A stretch of 64,000 nucleotides of DNA from Owenia fusiformis (lineage: Eukaryota > Annelida > Polychaeta > Sabellida > Oweniidae): contig CAIIXF020000012.1 of assembly GCA_903813345.2 (NCBI GenBank), positions 12,692,932 through 12,756,931 of the forward strand. Reading direction: 5' to 3'. Made by a program: the position numbers and the translations under genes. Shown here piece after piece: positions 48,101 to 57,649 of this stretch. Positions within the stretch are counted from its first letter, which is position 1. Each line of letters begins with the position of its first letter. The notes below the pieces were generated by a model. It did not search any database and was not told the origin of the DNA. It saw only the letters and a list, made by a program, of their open reading frames with translations.

Positions 48101-51100
48101 AAGTGTTATATATTAGATGCCTGTTTAAAATTAGGTGACCCAACTTTATTTTTCGGTCACCTAATTTTATCTGGTACCCGCATTCTGTACTATGATAAAT
48201 ATTTAGCTCAATTGTTCTCTCAATCGGTATTGGAATCAATTCCGTATCCAAAAACATTCATTACGTTAAAAAATCCGGTACCCGAAAAAATTCCGTACGT
48301 CGAAAAATCGGGTGCCGGAAAAAATCCTGGACCCGATTATCGCCTCCCTTTATTAAAAGATGTCGTGGTAATCGAGCGTCCATGATTTCTTGAACAAAAA
48401 TATGGATCCGATTATCGCCTCCCTTTGTTAAAAGATGTCGTGGTAATCGAGCGTCCATAATTTCTTGAACAAAAATATGGATCCGATTATCGCCTCCCTT
48501 TATTAAAAGATGTCGTGGTAATCGAGCGTCCATAATTTCTTGAACAAAAATATGGATCCGATTATCGCCTCCCTTTGTTAAAAGATGTCGTGGTAATCGA
48601 GCGTTCAGATATTTCTTGGCTATGTACCTGATTGATTTTGAAAGAATTTCTGGCCAGGGGGGGCAACCAAATTGGGGGCGATGAAAAATAGCCCCATAAT
48701 CATCATCAACATCGTGTTTAGGAGAATGAGGTTTAGTCCTGTGTTATCCTCCCTTCTGGTTTGTTTAGTAACAGTGTTCATATTAGCGGTTCTATCTTTG
48801 TTATTTTATATCCCAAAGACAATTGTACGTTGTGGGGGGAATGGCAGTTGTGGTGGGGGGCAGTTGCACCAAAATTTGTTTAAAATTGGACAAAAAACTG
48901 GACAAATAATGAAAGGCCCACCTGTTTTAGTGTCCAAAAAGATTTTGTGATTGATGATGATGATTGATGATGCCACTTTGAAATAGCCGCCAGTAAATCC
49001 ATCCAATCAGGACTCCTGTAACAAATAACGCGTGGGCAAAGTGTCAAACAATCAAATTAAGGCTTACTTATTCCGGATGGCGCCGATATAAAATTAATCT
49101 GTTATCGTACGGTTTTTGGGAGTGGTGACTTAGACAATGTCCTGAGACATCACCTGTAGTAAATACGCATATGTCATGCAATCTGTATTAATGGTGAGAG
49201 GTCTCGTTCGGGGGGCCTGGGAGACAAGGTCTAGCAGCTAAGCTTCCCCTAACCACCGTCAGTACTCATGTGACGGGTCGTGTTTATTTGTTAGATCCTA
49301 GGGTAATGACATTGGTGTGTTATTCCCTATCTTCATTCACGTAGAGAGAGGCCGGACATCCCGATCCTGTAGCGGATCTTCTCCCTTATGTTGGTCATTA
49401 TAAGGGCCCAAGATGTTTCGAACTCATGGGGGTATCCCATGATTGTTCTTCCTCAGCGGCCGAAAGAATGTTGTATGTGATTTGATTCTGAATGATAATG
49501 CTGTTTTATTTCTATCATTCAGTTGTATTTTAATAGGTTTCCCGTATTCGTTTTTGGCGGGAGGGGGTGGTTGTTTATGCGTATTGGTTTATTGCATAAA
49601 GGTGCATTGTGGTCAGTTTATTGATAAATTTTGGTTTGGTTTGGTTTGTGGTTAGGCCATATGGTCGTGTATGTTATATGTTGATATTGTGTGTATTTAA
49701 ATGGTTGTTGGCTTGTGCGTGTTCGGTTGTATCTTGTGGCATTATGTGGTGTTTTCAATTTGTTGAGTTGGTGTGCGTTTGGCGGTGCTGACTGTGGTAG
49801 GTTAAGGGTGGGTGAATAGCTTTTTGGTAGTTCAGGTGGTTTTTTAGTGTTTCAGCTTTCCGTTGGTATATGTGATATGTTGCTAGTATATCTTGTTGTT
49901 GAGATATTAACTTAAATGTACCGTTTAGTGGTCTGTATTTCCAATATTTCGATTTTCTTGTATTTTGTTTTAATCGAACGCGTATGCGTATTGGTTAATT
50001 ATATTGGGGTATGGTCAGTTCAGTGTTGGAATTTGGTTTAGTTGTTTATGCTCTTTGCGCTTCATTGTCATGTGTGTTTTGTGTTGATATTTTGTGTGTT
50101 TGAGGAGGCATTAATTTGTTCGTGCATGGTTGTATTTTTTATTTTCCGGCATTTTGTGGTATTTTCGATTTGTTAAGTCGGTTTGAGTTTGGTGGTGACT
50201 AGGATGGGTCTATGGTACGTAAATTGTCTTTTGATGGTTCAGGTGGCTTGTTTAATGTTTTAGCTTTCTGTAGGTATGTGCATTATGTTCGTGGCATGTT
50301 TTGTTGTTGAGATATTAACTTAAATGTAGGGTTTGATGGCCCGTATTTCAAATATTTTGATTTTCCCATATTTGTGTTTTATCGAGAGGGTGTATGCGTA
50401 TTGCTTAATTGCATCAGGGTATTGTCAGTTCAATGTCGTAATTTTATTTGCTTGTTTTGTTCATTGTTTCAGGTTCATGGTCATGTATATGTTATGTTCA
50501 TATTGTGTGTATTTGAAGAGTTGTTAGCTTTTCCGTGTTTGGTCGCGTTTTGGTGTTTTCGGCATTTTGCGGTATTTTCGATTTGTTAAGTCGGTTTGAG
50601 TTTGGTGGTGACTAGGATGGGTCTATGGTAGGTAAATTGTCTTTTGATGGTTCAGGTGGCTTGTTTAATGTTTTAGCTTTCTGTAGCTAGGTATGTGCAT
50701 TATGTTCGTGGTATGTTTTGTTGTTGAGATATTAACTTAAATGTAGGGTTTGATGGCCGTATTTCAAATATTTTGATTTTCCCATATTTGTGTTTATCGA
50801 GAGGGTGTATCCGTATTGCTTAATTGCATCAGGGTATGGTCAGTTCAATGTCGTAATTTTATTTGCTTGTTTTGTTCATTGTTTCAGGTTCATGGTCATG
50901 TATATGTTATGTTCATATTGTGTGTATTTGAAGAGTTGTTAGCTTTTCCGTGTTTGGTCGCGTTTTGGTGTTTTCGGCATTTTGCGGTATTTTCGATTTG
51001 TTAAGTCGGTTTGAGTTTGGTGGTGACTAGGATGGGTCTATGGTAGGTAAATTGTCTTTTGATGGTTCAAGTGGCTTGTTTAATGTTTTAGCTTTCTGTT

Positions 51101-54100
51101 GGTGTGTGTATTATGTTGGTGGCATATTATGTTGTTGAGATATTGACTTGATTTTGGGGGCTGTCTTCCCGTATATGAATATTCTTGTTTTCCGTGTGTT
51201 TCGGAATTGTTGTCGGTTTTATAGGAAGATGTCGCACTTTATTAATTCCCTTAAGTTTGGTTAAAAGGGGCGATATTTTTAAGATTGGTAGGTAAGATTG
51301 ATTTTGGTGAGTTCGAAGTGTATCAATGGGTAAGGTTATATTGTTGGTGTCGGTAGTTGTTATATGTAGTTGTATATGTGTGTTTGTAATTTGGTTGTTA
51401 TATTCATTCATTCATTCATTCATACAGTCATACATTGGTAGGTTATTTCAAGGAATTTGGGTTATAATTCATAAATGTAATAACTCTTTTGGTAGAGATA
51501 GGTGGCCCTGAAAAGGGCCGGGGTTTGTTGAAGATTGTTATCTCCTGCGTTGCTTAGGTGTCGGGGCTTGTTTCCTTTTTGATTTGTATTCTGAAGCTGT
51601 GTTTCGGAGTTCTTTGGTTGTTTTCTCTGCTTCAGTTTTACCCATTGTACTGGCCAGTTTGTTTGTGAGGGTGTCCACCTGTTTTTTTGTGGAAGGCAAG
51701 TCTTGTTTGGCTGTGTAGGGTGGCCGCATCTTTCAAGTCGTTCCCGCATTTGTACAATATTGCGTCGAACGCTTCTTTGATGTCAGTCGTGTCTTTTTCG
51801 GGTACCCCACATGGTATTTTGGGGATGAGCCCTTTTGGGATCCCCGAGGGCGAGTTGGTAATTGCAAGCTTCTGGTTTGGCTATTAGTTCCGGACAATTA
51901 GTTTTATTGTTTTAAATTTGTGTTTTCTTGTCTGTTTTAATGGCCTGTAGTTCTGCTTGTGGTGCGTTGTTTTTGGTTTGGGTGGTCTTGTTTTGTTCGT
52001 CCAGGGTTGTAGTTTAATAAGATTATGAGATCCAATGAACAACAAGAAAGTACCTCATCAGAACCAAAGAACAACGCAAGACTAACGCCCATCATACCAG
52101 ATGTACTTCTCACACTAGAGATCTCACTATGTATGAATAGGTACCAAACCTATTACATATACTAACAATGTACACAAATACATTGAACTATTGACTCTAC
52201 CAAGAATTAACAAATATACCTACAATATAATACCCCAAACCACTAACTTGTATCTAAACTCCACGATACACCAAAACACAATCCGGCATAACCTGCCTCT
52301 TAATACATAACCTATCACAACCAACCATTACAACTAAGCACAACCTAGAAGATTGCCAACAACGCAACAAAACCTATGTCAGAAGAATCAGAACGCAACC
52401 TGACTCACAATTACCAAGAACACAACCCACTGTCAAATTAGCACAACACAATTTGGCAATACCACACAACCAAACCAAACAATCAAAACACAATCAGGAA
52501 CAACCAAACTAAAATCCCAATACACACAACCAATTTTCTCGAACTGGAGATTACAACAATCACACACCACAATCGACTGTGACTCACAAGTAAGGGAGAA
52601 GATCCACTACTGGATTGGGATCTCCGGCCTTTCTCTACACAAATGACACCACCAATGTCATCATTCTAGGATCAACTAAATATACTCTACCTGTCACATA
52701 ATCGCTGACGGTGGTTCGGGGAAGCTTAGACACTAGACTATGTCTCCTAGGTCCTCTAAACGAGACCGCTCACCATTTGACACAGATTGCATGACTTATG
52801 CGTGTTCAAAACGGGTGATGTCTCAAGACATGGTCTACATGTAAGTCAACCACTCCCAAAACTTTGAAATACGGGCCATCACACCCTACATTTAGGTTAA
52901 TATCTCAACAAGATATGCCACGAACATAATACACATACCTACAGAAAGCTAATACATTAAACAAGCCACCTGAACCATCAAAATACAATTTACCTACCAT
53001 AGACCCATCCTAGTCACCACCAAACTCAAACCAACATAACAAATCGAAAATATCGCAAAATGCAGAAAACACCAAAACGCGACCAAACATGGAAAAAGTC
53101 AACAATTCTTATAATACACAAAATATAAACATAACATTTACCTGACCATGAAGCTGAAACAATGAACAAAACAACCAAATTAAATTTCAACATTGAACTG
53201 ACCATACCCTGATGCAATTAACCAATACGCATACACCCTCCCGATAAAACACAAATATGGGAAAATCAAAATATTTGAAATACGGGCCATCAAACCCGAC
53301 ATTTAAGTTAATATCTCAACAACAAAACATGCCACGAACATAATGCACATACCTACAGAAAGCTAAAACATTAAACAAGCCACCTGAACCATCAAAAGAC
53401 AATTTACCTACCATATACCCATCCTAGTCACCACCAAACTCAAACCAACTTAACAAATCGAAAATACCGCAAAATGCCGGAAATAAAAATACAACCATAC
53501 ACAAACAAATTAATGCCTCCTCAAACACACAAAATATCAACACAAAACACACATGACAATGAAGCGCAAACAATGAACAAAACAACCAAACCAAATTCCA
53601 ACACTGAACTGACCATACCCCAATACAATTAACCAATACGCATACGCGTTCGATTAAAACAAAATACAAGAAAATCGAAATATTTGAATACGGGCCACTA
53701 AACGGTACATTTAAGTTAATATCTCAACAACAAGATATACTAGCAACATATCACATATACCAACGGAAAACTGAAACACTAAACAAATCACTTGAACTAC
53801 CAAAAAGCTATTCACCCACCCTTAACCTACCACAGTCACCGCCAAACGCACACCAACTCAACAAATTGAAAACACCACAAAATGCCACAAGATACAACCG
53901 AACACGACCAAGCCAACAACCATTTAAATTCACACAATATCAACATATAACACGAAACGGCCATATGGCCTAACCACAAACCAAACCAAACCAAAATTTA
54001 TCAATAAACTGACCACACCTTTATGCAATAAACCAATACGCATAAACAACCACCCCCCCCCGCCAAAAACGAATACGGGAAACCTATGAAAATACAACTG

Positions 54101-56891
54101 AATGATAGAAATAAAACAGCATTATCATTCAGAATCAAATCACATACAACGATTCTTTCGGCCGCTGAGGAAGAACAATCATGGGATACCCCCATGAGTT
54201 CGAAACATCCTGGGCCCTTATAATGACCAACATATAAGGGAAAAAATCCGCTACAGGATCGGGATATCCGGCCTCTATTACGTGAATGAAGATAGGGAAT
54301 AAGACACGAATGTCATTACCCTAGGATCTAACAAATATACACGACCCGTCACATGAGTACTGACGGTGGTTAGGGGAAGCTTAGCTGCTAGACCTTGTCT
54401 CCCAGGCCCCCCGAACGAGACCTCTCACCATTAATACAGATTGCATGACATATGCGTATTTACTACAGGTGATGTCTCAGGACATTGTCTAAGTCACCAC
54501 TCCCAAAAACCGTACGATAACTGATTAATTTTATATCCGCCATCCGGAATAGGCAAGCCTTAATTTGATTGTTTGCCACTTTGCCCACGCGTTATTTGTT
54601 ATTTGTTAGGAGTCCTGATTGGATGGATTTACTGGCGGCTATTTCAAAGTGGCATCGTCAATCATCATCATCAATCACAAAATCTTTTTTGGACACTAAA
54701 ACAGGCGGGCCTTTCATTATTTGTCCAGTTTTTTGTCCAATTTTAACCAAATTTTGGTGCAACTGCCCCCCCCCCCACAACTGCCCCCCCCCAACAACGT
54801 ACAATTGTCTTTGGGATATAAAATATTTACATATAATACCAAATAACCGCTAATATGAACACTGTTACTAAACAAACCAGAAGGGAGGATAACACAGGAC
54901 TAAACCCCACCCTCCTAAACACGATGTTGATGATGATAATGGGGCTTTTTTTCATCGCCCCCGATTTGGTTGCCCCCCCCCCCCTGGCCAGAAATTCTTT
55001 CAAAATCAATCAGGTACATAGCCTATCTTTGGCCAAGAAATATCTGAACGCTCGATTACCACGACATCTTTTAACAAAGGGAGGCGATAATCGGTTCCAT
55101 ATTTTTGTTCAATAAATTATGGACGCTCGATTACCACGACATCTTTTAATAAAGGGAAGCGATAATCGGATTCATATTTTTGTTCAAGAAATTATGGACG
55201 CTCGATTACCACGACATCTTTTAATAAACGGAGGCGATAATCGGATCCATATTTTTGTTCAAGAAATTATGGACGCTCGATTACCACGACATCTTTTAAT
55301 AAAGGGAGGCGATAATCGGGTCCAGGATTTTTTCCGGCACCCGATTTTTCGACGTACGGAATTTTTTCCTTTTTCAGGCACCCGATTTTTCGACGTACGG
55401 AATTTTTTCGGGTACAGGATTTTTTAACGTACTGAATGTTTTTGGATACGGGAATTGATTCCAGTACCGATTGAGAGAACAATTGAGCTAAGTATTTATC
55501 ATAGTACAGAATGCGGGTACCAGATAAAATTAGGTGACCGAAAAATAAAGTTGGGTCACCTAATTTTAAACAGGCATCTAATATAGAGATAGGTACCGGA
55601 CTTTCCACTAAATATGTCAGGAATAGAAAATAGGCACTGATTTTTATATTGGTGCACCCAAACTACTGAATTAGGTATGTAATACTTTTGACACAGAATT
55701 TACACCATAGAATCATGTGGGATAGTATTTCTAGAATCCATTTTCAATACTGTAGTAAGACTTGGTGTTCTGAAAGAAGATGTCGGTCTTGCAATTTAGA
55801 ACTTTTTGTTAGCATTTCAAATAAAAGTGAGTCGAGTTAGACTGGAAGTGGCCCGGGGGGGGGGGGGTAGCCCCTGTTTCCGATATAGCTGTTTGTGTTC
55901 GACCGTCATTCATTGCCAACAAATCACGTTTATATATTTTCGTTCAAAAATCAGGGTTTGGACTAACAGATTCACCAGTTGGTCTAGCCGCTTATATCCT
56001 TGAAAAATTCTCGACATGGACTGACAAAGACTACATAAATGCACCAGACGGAAATCTACACAAGGATTTCTCATTAGATGACCTACTTACGAACGTCATG
56101 ATCTACTGGACCACAACTACTATAACGTCATCAATGAGATATTATAAAGAGTTCTTCGAAAGAGAGGGAAATGAAAAATTCAAGTAAGACCGTTTTCTAT
56201 TCAATATGGCAACCAATTTTTATTCTGAAATTGTTTTACGTTTTACAATTTATATTTAGCTGGATCATGGAGTAAACAAGGGCAAATGCATTTATTATCT
56301 GGCTTGGGTGAACTAGGCAAATCTTTTAGTGCGCATTTCTACAGCTTTGACAATTTAAAGGTTGTATAAAACTACTAAGGTGTTTCTCACTCCTTTTCAA
56401 AGCAAAAATACAGCATGCTGCTGTGTATATATAATACTGATTTTTACTTACATATTTTGAGGTAGATACTTATCTTTCATTTCATGTAACAAAACAGAAA
56501 ATTATAACACATTGTTGGAGCTGTTACAATGATACCTACTACAAGATATTCTTTAAAAATTCATATATTGTTTTCTTATATAGGGATATACTATATACAT
56601 CCTTTAACAAATTCCTCTAAAGCCAGGAAAAATAACTTGTTTATTTAGGTTTAATGTGAAAGTATTTCTTTCAGTGCAAAGGTTAAAAGTGTACCTACTG
56701 GATTGGCATGCTATCCGAATGAGATTGGAGGATGTGCTCCCAAGGAATTCACGGATCTAAACTATCTCAATACGATTCACTACTCAGATGCCCCGAAAGG
56801 AGGCCATTTTGCGGCGTTTGAGGTCCCCGAGTATTTTGTTCAGGATATCAAAACATTTGTTAATAAAGTTGAGAAACTGAAAAAGGAATGA
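38906..56891 (+). CDS. Microsomal epoxide hydrolase (EPHX1-like) copy B, catalytic set intact
   Basis: The seven exons are 38906-39123, 39383-39588, 40321-40485, 41486-41615, 42364-42581, 55955-56183 and 56675-56891, joining in frame to 460 codons plus TGA. All intron phases equal those of copy A. The protein has the N-terminal ER anchor, EHN domain, HGWPGS oxyanion motif, nucleophile Asp in GGDWGF, two lid tyrosines, Glu in YPNEI and the catalytic His in GGHFAAFE (CAT at 56805-56807). The reaction is hydrolysis of epoxides to diols at the ER membrane. Intron 5 is about 13.4 kb because of the nested fold-back/LINE/mariner-like insertion. Intron 3 carries a fold-back MITE. Whether such an intron is spliced efficiently is unknown. 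Confidence 0.93.
39383..39588 (+). CDS. EPHX copy B exon 2
   Basis: 206 bp; [20 protein letters not shown] ... of the EHN domain. Acceptor TTTAG, donor GTATGT. Confidence 0.92.
40321..40485 (+). CDS. EPHX copy B exon 3 (oxyanion motif)
   Basis: 165 bp; [20 protein letters not shown] ... [13 protein letters not shown]. Confidence 0.92.
40560..41406. mobile_element. 847-bp palindromic (fold-back) MITE in copy B intron 3, TAA flanks
   Basis: Ends CCCTACTATCACACCAAAC and GTTTGGTGTGATAGTAGGG are inverted, and nearly the whole unit is a hairpin. A second, inner pair starting GCTATCACACCAAACAAG (40951-) and ending CTTGTTTGGTGTGATAGC (-41272) has related termini. TAA flanks both ends (40557-40559, 41407-41409), as with PIF/Harbinger-type elements. 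A related copy is at 63310-64000. Confidence 0.82.
41486..41615 (+). CDS. EPHX copy B exon 4 (nucleophile)
   Basis: 130 bp; [11 protein letters not shown] ... [19 protein letters not shown]. Confidence 0.92.
42364..42581 (+). CDS. EPHX copy B exon 5 (lid)
   Basis: 218 bp; [20 protein letters not shown] ... [16 protein letters not shown]. The donor GTAGGT opens the giant intron. Confidence 0.9.
43235..44780. mobile_element. 1546-bp TA-flanked fold-back (mariner-like) nested in the LINE
   Basis: Ends CAGGGTGGGCCAAAAAAAAC and the inverse of it are the tips of ~390-bp inverted arms (43235-43630 and 44390-44780), well conserved. TA flanks both ends (43233-43234, 44781-44782). An open frame at 43805-44197 in the middle has no catalytic motif I recognize, and no DD(E/D) transposase is apparent, so it is non-autonomous. 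TIR start and TA point to Tc1/mariner. Confidence 0.85.
44830..47928 (-). CDS. LINE endonuclease-reverse transcriptase ORF, intact (1032 aa)
   Basis: One uninterrupted frame from ATG at 47928. The apurinic-type endonuclease holds [12 protein letters not shown] (about residue 84), MSETWL (117), GDFNLD (223) and SDHFPVF (290). A linker rich in Lys follows. The RT holds [18 protein letters not shown] (594), [15 protein letters not shown] (665), [13 protein letters not shown] (727) and the catalytic YADDTNIL (756), with a thumb and C-terminal region ending [12 protein letters not shown]. It resembles Jockey/CR1-type LINEs. The product nicks target DNA and copies the element RNA by target-primed reverse transcription. 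An ORF of this length without a stop points to a recent insertion. Its transcription direction opposes the host gene. Confidence 0.93.
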   Translation of the reverse strand: MANLLEELPFFSCTNVEVLDLAYDLHVYESLVFNPMDLNRLIGEPQDNPPEEHTPMRNIIEQCNYLNLDQLNINLDKSNGLTFLHLNSRSLPKNKWKFDLMQSLTKHSFSVIAMSETWLNTENEANFQLTGYNSVFKSRVGIKGGGVCIYIKENIIFKERHDLTMNLNSCENVTIEITPPNGKNTLVSAIYKPPNSNLAIFNDEFNEFLNKVTSEKKPSYLLGDFNLDLLKADEHNLTNDFLCHLYENNFMPLIYRPTRVTHNSATLIDNIFTNVNNVTSSGVILYDISDHFPVFCTSSLEKPSYKKIKISYRSYSDKNLTRFKDEICLMEWTDLKQQDNVNEAYSIFINKFTEVYNRCLPILTKTVKTYSNLERPWISLGIITSAKRKNKLYIKFKKCPTDENRLTYTNYKNRLNHIIRNAEKLHYKKKFEISNGNIKKTWDVINSILKRKQHKKILNDNFIHEGRKIDDGKSIADNFNKFFSTIGEKLANEFNSDKDPLDNVNKIERNINSIFLAPVDVNTVQNQIKNLKDSAAAIDDIKPKVVKVLHDHIADPLTFIYNLSMTTGIFPEELKLAKVIPIFKKGEHDKFTNYRPISILSVFAKMFEKIMHDKVSTFLEKYELLYLHQYGFRKHRSTYMALLEFIENVRHSLDNKEYCIGIYLDLSKAFDTVNHAILLKKMEHYGIRGIALSWFSSYLSNRKMKTEYSKSLSEKYLSEEAIVNCGVPQGSVLGPLLFIIFVNDFYLVSDKLKLVIYADDTNILCSDSNLDNLTTTVNSELCDINDWLLANKLTLNVKKTKYMVFGNKRNISVNNEIKIANSNLEKVDEIGFLGVIIDSKLSWAPHINALHRKVSNVIGMLYRTNYAHTLNSKMIIYNSLIFSHLNYCNILWGNAFKNLLNKLLILQKKFVRLITNSDRLAHTFPIFQDLKILNIYHIHTIQTVSFMKKVISKSVQFPSKLYDHYFKTRENIHQRITRFGHNLDIPKHRTRIGENSIKVHGSYIWNSLNEDIRNKPLNSLISRLKIDLLSTE
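48332..48605 (-). repeat. 75-bp tandem repeats, left arm of the fold-back
   Basis: About four units with period 75 bp, each with CCGATTATCGCCTCCCTTT and AAAAGATGTCGTGGTAATCG. They are the inverse of those at 55044-55322. Confidence 0.9.
49095..49480 (-). repeat. Conserved ~290-bp block of the fold-back, left-arm copy
   Basis: Contains GTGGTGACTTAGACAATGTC, CTAACCACCGTCAGTACTCA and AAGCTTCCCCT; inverted relative to 54190-54520, from which it differs very little. Confidence 0.85.
49860..51160 (-). repeat. ~410-bp tandem units, left arm (three-plus units)
   Basis: The motif GAGATATTAACTTAAATGTA starts at 49901, 50309 and 50726, and a diverged GAGATATTGACTTG at 51137, spacing 408-417 bp. The two middle units are the closest. 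The plus strand here is very G/T-rich. Confidence 0.88.
51400..51425 (+). repeat. ATTC microsatellite
   Basis: About six tandem ATTC/TTCA units in the core of the fold-back. Confidence 0.8.
51538..51884 (-). pseudogene. Possible coding remnant in the fold-back core
   Basis: Two adjoining frames look more protein-like than their surroundings. The first runs from just after a TAG (51884) through [18 protein letters not shown] and [19 protein letters not shown] to the stop near 51641. The second ends in a charged, Lys/Glu-rich, possibly coiled-coil stretch with a basic tail ([15 protein letters not shown], stop 51538). They would be joined by one shift at a run of seven A. I recognize no domain, and neither frame has an ATG near its start. 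Confidence 0.3.
52575..52865 (+). repeat. Conserved ~290-bp block, diverged third copy at the edge of the core
   Basis: Same block order as 54230-54520 (GGGATCTCCGGCC, CTGACGGTGGTTCGGGGAAGC, ACGAGACCGCTCACC, GATTGCATGACTTATGCG) but more diverged. It has no partner at the left inner edge of the core, so the palindrome is asymmetric there. Confidence 0.85.
52866..54000 (+). repeat. ~410-bp tandem units, right arm
   Basis: The inverse motif TTAATATCTCAAC occurs near 52898, 53308 and 53716 (spacing about 410 bp). There are three clear units versus four on the left, so the arms differ by one unit. Confidence 0.88.
54190..54520 (+). repeat. Conserved ~290-bp block, right-arm copy
   Basis: Inverse of 49095-49430: CTGACGGTGGTTAGGGGAAG, CCCCCCGAACGAGACC, GATTGCATGACATATGCG, CACCACTCCCAAAAACCG. 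Confidence 0.85.
55044..55322 (+). repeat. 75-bp tandem repeats, right arm of the fold-back
   Basis: Four units with period 75 bp (GGACGCTCGATTACC at 55121, 55196 and 55271; the first, variant unit near 55046). Several units are nearly identical to each other and to the left arm. Confidence 0.9.
55955..56183 (+). CDS. EPHX copy B exon 6
   Basis: 229 bp; [20 protein letters not shown] ... [18 protein letters not shown]. It lies about 13.4 kb after exon 5. Confidence 0.92.
56675..56891 (+). CDS. EPHX copy B exon 7 (catalytic His)
   Basis: 217 bp to [21 protein letters not shown] ... [18 protein letters not shown]. Acid Glu and catalytic His are both present. Confidence 0.92.
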
Positions 56892-56899
56892 AAGGACTC

Positions 56900-56905
56900 A
56901 ATAAA
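56900..56905 (+). terminator. Candidate poly-A signal of EPHX copy B
   Basis: AATAAA just 9 bp after the stop codon; if used, the 3'UTR would be unusually short, so another signal downstream is possible. Confidence 0.25.
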
Positions 56906-57649
56906 TCAACGCATACATATCCTGCATGAATGCATGACTTGTTAAACATGACAATTGTATTATAGATAGAGGATTTCCATACAGCTTTAAAATCTCGCTA
57001 ATTCTAGTTTTTTTAGTTTCAAATAGACTTGCATATTAAACCTCTAATGGCTTACATTTCAATTGAATAACATATTTGACTTTCAATTTTTCTGGAAGAT
57101 TTGGGTTAAATCTCCAAAGAAGCAATGTTACAATTTTGAAAATCCTTGGTTCCCGGTGTGAAAGAAATGATGGTCCCCCAGGGATTATGGTCCCCTTTCT
57201 TAACGGCCCTTACTGGCCCTGATTGCGTATAAGATAATGAGGGAAAGAGTTGTATTTAGGTCACCATATAAATCAATGGAGAGTAGGACCATAATTTGAT
57301 AGGACCTCCTACCCTTTTACACCGGCTTAGTTCAACAACCAAAATTTTGATAAATCATGAATTTAAGTGCACGTGAGTATTGGACGTTTTTAACATTGAA
57401 GTCAATGGCAGTCTTGCCCAACCAAAATAAATAAAAACAAGTGCTGACATCTATTTATTCAGCTTTATTTAGCTATAAAACAACTCTTTCATGCACCTAT
57501 ATACAGGTATTTGGAAGAAGCGTAACTGCAATCAATTAATCAACAATGATAAAGTCATTTGCATTGCAAATGATTTTTATAAATGAATAGAACTGCGCCA
57601 CTAGTGATTATATGGTACATTGTTCGATTTTAATTCAGCATTGATAATA
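56906..57649. other. 3' flank of EPHX copy B
   Basis: No gene was seen. A block near 57150-57210 (GGTGTGAAAGAAATGATGGTCC, GGGATTATGGTCCCC) is the inverse of one at about 27474-27515 in copy A intron 1. Confidence 0.45.

Larger units (their letters stand above)
43050..48108 (-). mobile_element. LINE inserted in the left arm of the fold-back element
   Basis: The arm sequence CTCTATATT^AGATGCCTG, which is uninterrupted in the right arm (about 55573-55585), is split here, with TATATT at both edges (43044-43049, 48109-48114). Read on the minus strand, the LINE runs from its 5' edge near 48108 through one long ORF to a 3' tail of GAATT repeats near 43050. ORF1 is absent, so the copy is 5'-truncated. 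A TA-flanked fold-back sits in its 3' non-coding part. Confidence 0.88.
42922..55707. mobile_element. Giant compound fold-back transposon in EPHX copy B intron 5 (12.8 kb with nested insertions)
   Basis: The outer ends, TGGTGTAAATTCTGTGTC on the left and its near-inverse GACACAGAATTTACACCA on the right, are flanked by TAGAATCAT (42912-42920 and 55708-55716), with a tenth base differing (A/G). The same intron in copy A is continuous here (TAGATTCATGTGGG, about 32268). Removing the nested LINE, the two arms run as inverted copies for over 2.5 kb: outer ends, GATGCCTGTTTAAAATTAGG block, 75-bp tandem repeats, a ~290-bp conserved block, then ~410-bp tandem units, around a unique core (about 51160-52570). 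The 9-10 bp duplication and tandem-repeat arms are like Mutator-related fold-back elements; superfamily is inference. No transposase was recognized. Confidence 0.88.

Noticed and set aside
48332-48605. CRISPR-like array of 75-bp repeats
   Set aside because: There are no unique spacers; repeats are contiguous, and the context is a eukaryotic transposon.
49443-51004. Several hydrophobic open frames in the left arm of the fold-back
   Set aside because: They repeat with the ~410-bp tandem unit and come from its G/T-rich composition; no domain, and the pattern Cys/Phe/Val-rich is what such a strand gives.
42922-55707. Helitron or Polinton
   Set aside because: There are long inverted arms and a 9-10 bp duplication; no Rep/helicase, polymerase or integrase frames.
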